Below are positions 1 to 6,405 of a DNA stretch of 26,905 bases, piece by piece. Both the position numbers and the translations under genes were made by a program. Source of the stretch: a virus; IMG/VR virus record IMGVR_UViG_3300006052_000027, positions 1 through 26,905 of that record; one strand, written 5' to 3'. Numbering within the stretch: position 1 is the first letter of the stretch; each line of letters opens with the position of its first letter. A model generated the notes under the pieces. It saw only the letters and a program-made list of their open reading frames with translations. It was not told where the DNA came from and made no database searches.

Positions 1-2
1 GG

Positions 3-341
3 AAAGACGAGGAATGGGACTATAACTACTTGTTAGACATCATCAAGTACAAATTGAGCCGAATGGAGAAGGTGATTGGCTCACCCCGATCCTTCGCCGC
101 CCATTGGGAACAGCGTAGGGTTGAACTGGCACAGGCACAGTTGTTGATATCCAAATTCCACGATGACCCAGACGACGAATGGACGGCACACTACAACCAA
201 TATCACACGGGTGAGGGGCTGAGTTGTCCAGCGGAAACGACATGTCGTTTATCGCTATCCGCGTCACATAAGCGAACGGAACGTAACTGGAAGGCCATTT
301 GGAAGCATTTTGAGAAGTGTGGCCGAGGGTGGTGGGATTAA
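3..341 (+). CDS. Conserved phage protein of unknown function, 5' end missing
   Basis: The frame is open to the left edge of the window with no stop, reading KDEEWDYNYLLDIIKYKL into the rest of the protein. A TTG at 30 is possible, but the residues before it look like natural protein, so I treat the gene as 5'-truncated. At least 112 residues are visible. The N-terminal part, rich in Tyr, Leu, Lys and Glu, recalls a small protein common in phage early regions whose role is unknown to me. The next gene begins 1 base after the stop, so the two are probably co-transcribed. No catalytic motif is visible. Confidence 0.6.
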   Translation, partial: KDEEWDYNYLLDIIKYKLSRMEKVIGSPRSFAAHWEQRRVELAQAQLLISKFHDDPDDEWTAHYNQYHTGEGLSCPAETTCRLSLSASHKRTERNWKAIWKHFEKCGRGWWD

Positions 342-342
342 A

Positions 343-528
343 ATGATTAGACGATGTGAGTTTTGCGACGAACCGATACTAGACGGGTCCGAGATTCGAT
401 TTATCGGGCATGGAACATATAAGCAGTTACCGTCCAAGGTCACATATGCGATTGGTAGAGATTTTCATGTGGAGTCTACCTATCACCCAGACTGTTTGGA
501 TTATGTGATCGGCGGTGGTAAGCAATGA
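343..528 (+). CDS. Small zinc-binding protein, 61 aa
   Basis: The ATG at 343 is one base after the preceding stop and has purine-rich sequence (GAGGGTGGTGGG) upstream. I prefer it to the longer frame from 310, which would overlap the upstream gene. C5-x2-C8 near the N terminus and H48-x2-C51 near the C terminus make a plausible four-ligand zinc site of treble-clef or LIM-like spacing. No catalytic residues are apparent. It overlaps the next gene by 4 bases (ATGA), so translation is likely coupled. The function is unknown; DNA binding or protein interaction is only a guess. Confidence 0.6.
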   Translation: MIRRCEFCDEPILDGSEIRFIGHGTYKQLPSKVTYAIGRDFHVESTYHPDCLDYVIGGGKQ

Positions 529-965
529 TTAAGATTATCAAACGATTTAAACCAGATAGGCACTGGAACACCAATGTACTAGCAGAGTGTCATTGCGGTA
601 AAGAATGGGTTGTTCGTCTAAAGTCGCTACGTTCAGGCAACACAAGTTCGTGCGGCTGTTCCAAACGCACGTTAGCGTATTACAAACACAGATTATTCAA
701 AGTCTGGACGGCAATGAAACAACGATGTTACAACCCGAAAGTAAAACAATTTTATGACTATGGCGGTAGGGGCATCAGTGTATGTGATTCCTGGCGTAGT
801 TCATTTGAACAATTCTATAGGGATATGGGAGATCCCGCAGAGGGACTAACTCTTGATCGAATAAACCCTAACGGTAATTATGAGCCCAGTAATTGCAGAT
901 GGGCTACACGAAGAGAGCAGCAATTAAATCGCCGATGTAATAAGGGGTTTCTTAATGCTGCATAA
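525..965 (+). CDS. HNH-like phage protein with N-terminal zinc knuckle
   Basis: This 146-residue protein has two parts. Residues 20-46 carry C22-x-C24 and C43-x-C45, a likely zinc knuckle. Residues 55-130 contain the block seen in a widespread phage family often labelled HNH or homing-type endonuclease: [17 protein letters not shown], then YGGRGI, then LDRIxxxGxYxPxNCRWAT at about 110-127. The family match is from memory of that signature. Nuclease activity is not proved, because the classical H-N-H triad is not obvious. It sits between small genes with ATGA-type overlap upstream and 11 bases of overlap downstream, so it is part of the early operon. It may be a mobile homing gene or a DNA-binding protein. 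Confidence 0.65.
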   Translation: MIKIIKRFKPDRHWNTNVLAECHCGKEWVVRLKSLRSGNTSSCGCSKRTLAYYKHRLFKVWTAMKQRCYNPKVKQFYDYGGRGISVCDSWRSSFEQFYRDMGDPAEGLTLDRINPNGNYEPSNCRWATRREQQLNRRCNKGFLNAA

Positions 966-1509
966 AATTACTTATTGGTTCAAAGGTCTATTTGTTTGTC
1001 GTGTGTATGTGGCGACACGTATGACAAATCGTAGCCGTGGCGAGATGATTAAACGGGCAAAGTTAGTGTCCCGCATATTTGCAAAGGCTGGTGTAGAGGC
1101 CATTTCCCCCGTACTACGCGAGAAAGTTAGAAACAAACGCGGGGTACTGAAAAATACGTCAAAGCTGTTACTGTACAAAAAATGGACTGGTGACAAAGAC
1201 ATTCTCGCCTGGGAATGTCACGGTATGGCCTGGGACGGAGCGAATGATAAGTCCATTGGGTGTGAACGTGAATATGGGCTGGCACGTTTTCTTTGGTGGA
1301 AACCAATTGCGACGATTGTACCGGAGCCCCAGACCCTAACTGTCGCTAAGTTTGAAGATGATCTGATATCGGGGGATGTAGAAGCCGTCGCGCACTACTT
1401 CGCCACGGTACACGGCAACTTGTACAAGCGGTGGAAGTGGCGGTTGTTGATTTTGAATCGCAGTTTTCCAAAGTTTTTATTCGGTCAACTGTGGCAGTGG
1501 TTACATTGA
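955..1509 (+). CDS. Nucleoside 2-deoxyribosyltransferase-like (DUF4406-like) protein with basic aromatic C-terminal extension
   Basis: Residues 15-120 look like a Rossmann-type nucleoside 2-deoxyribosyltransferase or DUF4406 domain. The signs are a first strand [14 protein letters not shown], then a helix and '[10 protein letters not shown]', then D80 and the pattern MAWDGA...S100-x-G102...E106-x-G108-x-A110, where family enzymes place their nucleophilic Glu and substrate contacts. Such enzymes exchange or cleave the N-glycosidic bond of deoxynucleosides, so nucleotide salvage or base modification is plausible alongside the dNMP kinase downstream. The last 60 residues do not fit the domain; the end is rich in Trp, Leu, Lys and Arg and could be an amphipathic helix. 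The fold assignment is moderate and the substrate is unknown. Confidence 0.6.
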   Translation: MLHKITYWFKGLFVCRVYVATRMTNRSRGEMIKRAKLVSRIFAKAGVEAISPVLREKVRNKRGVLKNTSKLLLYKKWTGDKDILAWECHGMAWDGANDKSIGCEREYGLARFLWWKPIATIVPEPQTLTVAKFEDDLISGDVEAVAHYFATVHGNLYKRWKWRLLILNRSFPKFLFGQLWQWLH

Positions 1510-1592
1510 ATATCGGCACCCTTTTAGACGTGTGTGCCTTACTGAGCGTTATTCTACTCATCGCAGTTTATCTACTGTTATACCGCAAATAA
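1497..1592 (+). CDS. Possible single-pass membrane micropeptide
   Basis: In the 97 bases between the flanking genes, one frame encodes about 28-31 residues dominated by a hydrophobic run (LLDVCALLSVILLIAVYLLL), ending YRK. This matches a single transmembrane helix with positive residues at the C terminus. No ATG exists; the start would be GTG at 1497 or TTG at 1506, the latter overlapping the upstream stop. The stop overlaps the strong Shine-Dalgarno AAGGAG of the next gene. The shape suggests a real peptide, but the non-ATG start and weak ribosome site keep confidence low. Confidence 0.35.
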   Translation: MVTLNIGTLLDVCALLSVILLIAVYLLLYRK

Positions 1593-1606
1593 GGAGCTAA
1601 CCGACG

Positions 1607-2020
1607 ATGCCACACATAGACCCTAGCCGTAGGAACATCTGTTTGGACCTTCCCCAGTGCCAGTCTGTGGGTGAACTCCACTACTTCTTTGGACAACAGA
1701 TGCAGGAGACATTCTTAAAGAACCCGTGCTATGCAACCATCTCAAGTCTGCGTAGGTTTTACGTTCAGACCGCGAACCGGCAGGAGATGTTCAAAAAGAT
1801 ACGGCAGGTGTTTAGAGTCCCACTGGACACCGTTCTAAACGAAGCTGCGATGGCATGGGAGATTTTTGAAGCCGAGGTTGTTGTTCCGTATGAGGACGTT
1901 AAGGCCTTGGAGAACGGACACGCGTACCAGAAGTCACTCGAATATATCCGTAAGAAATTGGACGAAGTAACGGCCAAGAAACAGGCGATGGCCACTATTA
2001 TCGTACCAGGCGCGAAGTGA
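1607..2020 (+). CDS. Hypothetical protein, 137 aa, mainly helical
   Basis: The ATG at 1607 follows a near-perfect Shine-Dalgarno AAGGAG at 1591-1596, so the start is firm and translation is probably strong. The 137-residue product has no motif I recognise. It looks alpha-helical, with amphipathic stretches at about 25-75 and a charged helix at 105-130, and it ends with a short hydrophobic-Pro-Gly tail. The early-operon position suggests a host-takeover or replication accessory role, which is inference only. Confidence 0.6.
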   Translation: MPHIDPSRRNICLDLPQCQSVGELHYFFGQQMQETFLKNPCYATISSLRRFYVQTANRQEMFKKIRQVFRVPLDTVLNEAAMAWEIFEAEVVVPYEDVKALENGHAYQKSLEYIRKKLDEVTAKKQAMATIIVPGAK

Positions 2021-2084
2021 CAGTGTCAGACGGAAATTGATTGTCTTACACACAATGAAACGTGCGGGGTAAGGGGCACAAATA

Positions 2085-2225
2085 ATGAAAGTATATCGTG
2101 TTATAGATAACGGCATGGAAGTAATGGCAACCGTAAGTGAATTAGAGGCACTTCGTCGATTGCAAATCATTATGAAAAAATATGACGTTACGTGGGGATG
2201 GGTGGACACGACGGAGGTTCAATAA
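2085..2225 (+). CDS. Hypothetical small protein, 46 aa
   Basis: A frame starting at ATG 2085 (AAGGGG at 2071-2076 is a possible ribosome site) encodes 46 residues, beginning MKVYRVIDNGMEVMATVSE and ending DTTEVQ. The pattern of short beta strands followed by a helix (SELEALRRLQIIMKKY) looks like a small folded protein. Its stop overlaps the dNMP kinase start as TAATG, the coupling used throughout this genome, which supports both calls. Function unknown. Confidence 0.55.
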   Translation: MKVYRVIDNGMEVMATVSELEALRRLQIIMKKYDVTWGWVDTTEVQ

Positions 2226-2788
2226 TGCGAATTGTTGGTATAAGCGGCAAAAGACGTAGCGGCAAGACATTACTTGCGGATATGTTAATGCGTGAGTACG
2301 GATTTGTTCATCTATCACTAGCCGGTCCACTGAAAGAAGAAGTTAGGCGGGTCTTCGATCTGGACCACGACCACACCGACGGTATTTTGAAAGAAGTATT
2401 GGTGGAGCGTCTTGGGGCTACCCCGCGTGAAATCATGATCGAGTACGGGAAGCAGAAACGATCCAAAGACCCCCTCTATTGGATTAAACGGTTACAGCAA
2501 ACGATCCTGGCCACACCACAGGCCCAACTGCGTAACTTTGTGGTTAGCGACATTCGATTCAAAAACGAGGCTGCTTGGATTCAAAAGCACCACGGATATC
2601 TCGTAAGACTAGAGCGTGACCAACTATACACAGGAGCCCCCATCAATGACCCTAGCGAAATGGATCTCGATGATTACGATAGTTTTGATTTACGGATTCC
2701 TAGTTCTTGTAATGTGGATGTAAAAAACATGGAAGATACCGTCGAGATGGTCGCCAACATGGTACTTGACCGATGCCCGAAACTTTAA
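2225..2788 (+). CDS. Deoxynucleoside monophosphate kinase
   Basis: The 187-residue protein opens with a P-loop, GKRRSGKT at residues 7-14 (GxxxxGKT form), directly after a beta strand MRIVGIS. Later signatures match phage dNMP kinases: 'GATPREIMIEYG', and 'VVSDIRFKNEA', which carries the Asp-Arg pair typical of that family. The enzyme would phosphorylate dNMPs from degraded host DNA or salvage to dNDPs for the adjacent polymerase. I place the start at 2225 because TAATG overlaps the upstream gene and GGAGGT lies 7 bases before it; the frame is open further upstream but lacks such a site. Substrate range cannot be read from the sequence. Confidence 0.85.
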   Translation: MRIVGISGKRRSGKTLLADMLMREYGFVHLSLAGPLKEEVRRVFDLDHDHTDGILKEVLVERLGATPREIMIEYGKQKRSKDPLYWIKRLQQTILATPQAQLRNFVVSDIRFKNEAAWIQKHHGYLVRLERDQLYTGAPINDPSEMDLDDYDSFDLRIPSSCNVDVKNMEDTVEMVANMVLDRCPKL

Positions 2789-4446
2789 CCGAACAGTTAA
2801 ATTGGGGTCTAGCGTCGCACGGCGTTGACCTTTACATTGACACCGCCCACTACCCCGCTGGACTGGCGGCGGTGGATGTGGAAACCGATGAACAGGATCA
2901 CTTCGTGGGGTTGGCGTTAACGGACGGCCCCGCTGTCTATTACTACACCAAGCTGACTGATGAGTTGAAACGGATGTTAGAGGACATTGACCTTATCGGT
3001 CATAACATAAAGTCGGACGCTAAGTGGCTTCGCCAGTGGGGTGTTAACCTCAACTTAGACGATCTGGTGTATGACACGATGCTGGCCTCATACGTCCAAG
3101 ACTCCACGAAGCAGGGCCACGGGCTAAAGGATCTAACCAAGGAAGTGCTGAACTGGGAGTATCCGTCTTACAAGGACATGGTTGGGACTGGTAAGAGCAA
3201 ACAGACCTTGGACAAACAACCCGTGGAGAAAGTCGCTAACTACTGCGGTATGGATGCCTTGTCCACATTCAAACTGTACCAGTATTTCACTAAAGTATTG
3301 ACGAAAGAACAAGACCGCTACCTGCGTGATATCGAAATGCCCGTCATGCGGGTTTTGACCTTAATGGAAGAACAAGGGGTGATGTTGGATGCTGGATACC
3401 TTACAACTTTGGATAGTCGATTTAATATGGAAGTTCGTCACCTGGTCGAAAGAATCAAACTTCTCGCACCGTCAATTAAGAATGTTAACAGCGATAAACA
3501 GGTGGGCGACTTCCTGGTATCTAAGGGTATTACTCTCCCAAAGACCCCCAAAGGTAAAAACTCTGTTAGTGGAAAGGCTTTGGAGCCTTATCAGGGTATA
3601 CCTTTTGTTAAAGCCCTTAGACGCTATAGCGAGATGGAGAAATTAGTCTCTACTTACACGCAGCCTTTACTCGAAAGGACCAATGAATCTAATAATCGTC
3701 TATACGCTAGTTTTAATCAGGCTATTACTCATACTGGAAGGCTTAGTTCTAGCGGGCCAAATCTACAGAACATTCCTACACGCACCAATACTGGCAACCT
3801 GCTGCGCGGTGTGTTTATTGCAAGCAGCGAACATATTTTTATCGACGCTGATTACTCCCAGATAGAACCAAGGCTGTTTGCCCATTTCAGCCAAGATCCA
3901 GAACTATTGAAGATCTTTAACAGTGGATTGGATCTGTATGACTATGTGGCAGAGTCAATCGGGTCTACGCGGAGTGTGGCTAAAACGGTCTGGTTGGCCC
4001 TGTCGTATAACGCTGGTGCCTTCAAGATTGGGCAGACCGCGCATATTGCCACCTACACGGCACAGGAGTTTATCGACAAGATGAGACAGAAGTTCGGCGT
4101 TGCGTTTGCATGGAAAGAGAAGGTCATTCGGGACACAGATTCTAACAAGTACATCGAAACACTATTAGGCCGTCGAATCAAACTGATTGAACCTGGACTA
4201 GGCCCCAATTACACCGTCCAGGGGAGCGCTGCCGAGATTATGAAGCTGGCGATTATTAAGACCCAGGACTTTAACCCCGTATTAACAGTCCACGATGAAT
4301 TGCTGTTTGAAATCGACTACTTTGCCGAATTCCCGTATAGCAGCGTGGATTCGATTAAAACAAGGATGGAATCGGTCTACCAACTCCGTGTGCCATTAAT
4401 CGCGGAAGTAGGTGTGGGTAGAACATGGAGCGAGGCGAAACAATAA
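2773..4446 (+). CDS. polA: Family-A DNA polymerase with 3'-5' exonuclease domain
   Basis: The replicative polymerase, 557 residues, lacks a 5'-3' exonuclease domain, as usual for phage PolA. The proofreading domain carries D35-x-E37 (Exo I), N78...D82 (Exo II) and Y157-x3-D161 (Exo III). The polymerase domain has the TGRLSSSGPNLQNIP block, motif A DADYSQIEPRL (D358-L368), motif B from R400 to Y412 with K404, and motif C VHDE (H507-E509). In motif B the residue equivalent to E. coli Phe762 is Leu408, and the Gly after the conserved Tyr is Asn413. All catalytic residues are present, so the enzyme should be active. The gene overlaps the dNMP kinase by 16 bases and the next gene by TAATG. Confidence 0.95.
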   Translation: MPETLTEQLNWGLASHGVDLYIDTAHYPAGLAAVDVETDEQDHFVGLALTDGPAVYYYTKLTDELKRMLEDIDLIGHNIKSDAKWLRQWGVNLNLDDLVYDTMLASYVQDSTKQGHGLKDLTKEVLNWEYPSYKDMVGTGKSKQTLDKQPVEKVANYCGMDALSTFKLYQYFTKVLTKEQDRYLRDIEMPVMRVLTLMEEQGVMLDAGYLTTLDSRFNMEVRHLVERIKLLAPSIKNVNSDKQVGDFLVSKGITLPKTPKGKNSVSGKALEPYQGIPFVKALRRYSEMEKLVSTYTQPLLERTNESNNRLYASFNQAITHTGRLSSSGPNLQNIPTRTNTGNLLRGVFIASSEHIFIDADYSQIEPRLFAHFSQDPELLKIFNSGLDLYDYVAESIGSTRSVAKTVWLALSYNAGAFKIGQTAHIATYTAQEFIDKMRQKFGVAFAWKEKVIRDTDSNKYIETLLGRRIKLIEPGLGPNYTVQGSAAEIMKLAIIKTQDFNPVLTVHDELLFEIDYFAEFPYSSVDSIKTRMESVYQLRVPLIAEVGVGRTWSEAKQ

Positions 4447-4637
4447 TGGACAGGGACGACTTCTCGTTTTACATCAGTTTGACTGTGACTGTCGGTGCGT
4501 TGTTCTTTGGTGGTTATTACTTGGGACGTAAATTGGAAGAACGCAAATGGAAGGTGTTAATTCCAGAGATGATGGAAAATCTTTGTAGGGAATGTGCTGG
4601 TCAAGAGACACGACCCGACGGGCTCCCACAATCATGA
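4446..4637 (+). CDS. Small single-pass membrane protein, 63 aa
   Basis: The start at 4446 overlaps the polymerase stop as TAATG; the longer frame from 4425 is less likely. The protein begins MDRDDF and then has a hydrophobic segment at about 8-27 (ISLTVTVGALFFGGYYLG), followed by charged GRKLEERKWK. That fits one transmembrane helix with a basic cytoplasmic side. A CxxC-like pair (C-R-E-C) lies near residue 50. Function unknown. Its coupling to polymerase suggests co-expression rather than a shared role. Confidence 0.6.
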   Translation: MDRDDFSFYISLTVTVGALFFGGYYLGRKLEERKWKVLIPEMMENLCRECAGQETRPDGLPQS

Positions 4638-4759
4638 CCCCCTGCCCAACGTGTCACAACTTGGGGTTTATAGACCTTGGGGATTGTGAGGATGGAATCA
4701 CGGTGGTCTGTCCTAATCCAGAGCATGACAGCTATATCGAGGACGAAGATGAAGAATAG
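4634..4759 (+). CDS. Mini zinc-ribbon protein, 41 aa
   Basis: The ATG at 4634 overlaps the upstream stop (ATGA). The 41-residue product carries C4-x2-C7, C18, C26 and H31, enough ligands for a zinc ribbon or a DnaJ-like CxxCxG knuckle (CPTCHNLG). It ends in a very acidic tail, EDEDEE. Small proteins of this kind are common in phage early regions and usually have no assigned function. Confidence 0.55.
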   Translation: MTPCPTCHNLGFIDLGDCEDGITVVCPNPEHDSYIEDEDEE

Positions 4760-4763
4760 TGGA

Positions 4764-4931
4764 ATGACCACATACAGGAATGGGAAGCTGTATTTCGACG
4801 CTGATGCGTGGGCCATTGTTACTGAGTACGCAAAAAAGAAGCACAAAACCCCACAACAAGTTGTTATTGCGGCATTAAAGAGGTCTATCAAGCGTGAAAA
4901 AGGCACGATTCAAGAAACCGTGGAGCCCTAA
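4764..4931 (+). CDS. Ribbon-helix-helix-like small DNA-binding protein
   Basis: From the ATG at 4764 the 55-residue product has a short strand (GKLYFDADAW) and two helices (AIVTEYAKKK; TPQQVVIAALKRSIKRE) separated by a turn. This length and pattern fit an Arc/MetJ-type ribbon-helix-helix dimer, a fold that binds operator DNA through its strand. It is the only protein in the window with a plausible small-repressor fold. An in-frame ATG at 4749 is an alternative start. The C terminus overlaps the downstream HNH gene by 38 bases. Confidence 0.5.
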   Translation: MTTYRNGKLYFDADAWAIVTEYAKKKHKTPQQVVIAALKRSIKREKGTIQETVEP

Positions 4932-5247
4932 CGGGTATATCTTTGCGGCACTACGTCGGATATTTCGGTGGAGTCCTGAGAGAAAGAAAGCATTAGGGGA
5001 GGCTGAAAGTGCAGAAGTTAAAGGCGAGTTCGTATGTGCTGCATGTAAAAAGGGATTTACTCGTGGGGCAGTTGCCGTCGATCATCGAACCCCAGTCGTT
5101 GATCCGACTACAGGATTCACCGGATGGGACAGTTATGTTAACCGTTTATTTACGACATCCGAAAATCTTCAAATACTTTGCCTAGAGTGTCATAAGGCAA
5201 AGTCTGGAAAAGAAAACAAAATCCGTAGATCGAGGAAAAAGAAATGA
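4894..5247 (+). CDS. HNH nuclease
   Basis: A GTG start at 4894, preceded by AAAGAGG at about 4877, gives 117 residues. Zinc cysteines C48-x2-C51 and C96-x2-C99, with D63-H64 (VDHRTPVV), N91 (NLQILC) and H100, make a complete HNH catalytic motif. Both ends are strongly basic (the C terminus is RRSRKKK), consistent with DNA binding. Phages often carry such nucleases near polymerase genes, either for DNA processing or as free-standing homing enzymes; the sequence does not decide which. The stop overlaps the next start as ATGA. Confidence 0.8.
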   Translation: MKKARFKKPWSPNGYIFAALRRIFRWSPERKKALGEAESAEVKGEFVCAACKKGFTRGAVAVDHRTPVVDPTTGFTGWDSYVNRLFTTSENLQILCLECHKAKSGKENKIRRSRKKK

Positions 5248-5393
5248 TCGAATTTGAACTGGACGAAGATCACTCACATGATGGGGCACGCGCTGTGTAT
5301 TGGTTAGGGCTTACTCACATTACTGGTGAGGATGAGGAACACATAGACGAAATCTATGAGCAGTTAGACGCTGAGTTGGCGTTTAACCTATGA
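5244..5393 (+). CDS. Hypothetical acidic protein, 49 aa
   Basis: An ATG at 5244 overlapping the HNH stop (ATGA) starts a 49-residue, strongly acidic protein: MIEFELDEDH, an aromatic turn AVYWLGLTHI, then a Glu/Asp-rich helix to the end. Highly acidic small early proteins may mimic DNA or bind a basic partner such as the neighbouring nuclease, but this is speculation. I recognise no family. Confidence 0.5.
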   Translation: MIEFELDEDHSHDGARAVYWLGLTHITGEDEEHIDEIYEQLDAELAFNL

Positions 5394-5442
5394 AGTCTGC
5401 GTGTATACAAATCTTGCCCATTTACTGGAAGAAGGAAACCAA

Positions 5443-6195
5443 ATGCAAAAAGTCCTAGTTCTCGATATTGAAACTCAGCCGATGGTTGCATATGTTTGGG
5501 ACCGCAAGGACGTTAACATTGCCTTAAACCATATAAAGAGTGAGTGGTCGATTATCGCCTGGTCTGCCAAATGGCTTGGGGACTCCCCATCTAAGATCAT
5601 ATATAAGGATGTGAGTAAGCAGAAAGACTACTCAGACGACAAGGCTATATTAGAACCCCTCTGGAAGTTGATTGACGAGGCCGATATCATCGTGACCCAG
5701 AACGGCCAGTCCTTCGACTTACCACGGTTAAACGCACGGTTTATACTGCACGGTATGAAACCACCCAGTCCCTACACCCATCTGGACACCTATCGTATTG
5801 TTCGCAAGATAGCGGCGTTCACATCGAACAAACTGGAATATCTGACCGATAAGCTGTGTACCAAGTACAAGAAACTGCGCCACGGTAAGTACCCAGGAAT
5901 GGAACTGTGGAAACAGTGCTTAAACGGTAACATGGATGCCTGGGCAGAGATGCGCCGGTATAACATCCATGACGTTCTATCTACCGAGGAACTTTACTTG
6001 AAGCTACGAGCATGGACACCTGAATCAATGCCCCGTCCTCATCTGAGTAACATCCCAGAAATCTGTGGGGTGTGCGGTAAGAACACGGTTACTAAGGAAG
6101 GGACAAGGATTGCAAAGACTGGGAAATATCAACGACTACATTGCACGTCTTGTGGCACCTGGTCTAAAGGCGAACGAATCAAGGACACAAAGTAG
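5443..6195 (+). CDS. DEDDy 3'-5' exonuclease with C-terminal zinc ribbon
   Basis: A 250-residue RNase H-fold exonuclease. D8-x-E10 (VLDIET) is Exo I, N87...D92 (QNGQSFDLPRL) is Exo II, and Y173-x3-D177 (YNIHD) is Exo III of the DEDDy class, resembling the stand-alone PolB-type exonuclease domain. Residues 205-240 add a zinc ribbon, C208-x2-C211 and C234-x2-C237, probably for nucleic acid binding. I chose ATG 5443 because GAAGAAGGA lies just upstream and MQKVLVLDIET is a natural N terminus; a GTG at 5401 is in frame but would add residues outside the fold. It probably trims DNA during replication or recombination. Confidence 0.8.
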   Translation: MQKVLVLDIETQPMVAYVWDRKDVNIALNHIKSEWSIIAWSAKWLGDSPSKIIYKDVSKQKDYSDDKAILEPLWKLIDEADIIVTQNGQSFDLPRLNARFILHGMKPPSPYTHLDTYRIVRKIAAFTSNKLEYLTDKLCTKYKKLRHGKYPGMELWKQCLNGNMDAWAEMRRYNIHDVLSTEELYLKLRAWTPESMPRPHLSNIPEICGVCGKNTVTKEGTRIAKTGKYQRLHCTSCGTWSKGERIKDTK

Positions 6196-6199
6196 GGGG

Positions 6200-6228
6200 T
6201 TGACAAACTAGCAACTTCAATGTATACT
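6200..6228 (+). promoter_or_regulatory. Host sigma70-type promoter upstream of the integrase unit
   Basis: TTGACA at 6200-6205 and TATACT at 6223-6228 are separated by exactly 17 bases: a perfect -35 and a 5/6 -10. The predicted transcription start is near 6235. It lies just after the exonuclease stop and upstream of the membrane peptide and integrase, so it could express integrase from host polymerase independently of the early operon. ATACT-CCT-AGTAT at 6224-6236 overlaps the -10 and start region and might be an operator half-site pair. Confidence 0.7.
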
Positions 6229-6234
6229 CCTAGT

Positions 6235-6405
6235 ATGCGGATAGCGATTGTAGTCTTAGCGGTGTTACCGGTGTTCTACCTCACGGTAAAATGGGTAAAC
6301 GCTGAGAAGCGTGCCGCATACTTAGAAGGCAGACAGAGCGTCTACAACGAGGAAACGGAACTCCCTCCCTCAAGCTCTTGTTATGCCAAGAATGGGAGAT
6401 GCTAA
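6235..6405 (+). CDS. Small signal-anchor membrane protein
   Basis: The 56-residue frame from ATG 6235 starts MRIAIVVLAVLPVFYLTVKWV, a hydrophobic segment that would serve as a signal anchor, followed by a charged, coiled stretch (NAEKRAAYLEGRQS) and a Cys-containing C terminus. An in-frame ATG at 6220 lies inside the promoter, so it cannot be used by a transcript starting near 6235. Translation from 6235 would be nearly leaderless unless a longer operon transcript is used. The stop overlaps the integrase start as TAATG. Function unknown. Confidence 0.5.
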   Translation: MRIAIVVLAVLPVFYLTVKWVNAEKRAAYLEGRQSVYNEETELPPSSSCYAKNGRC

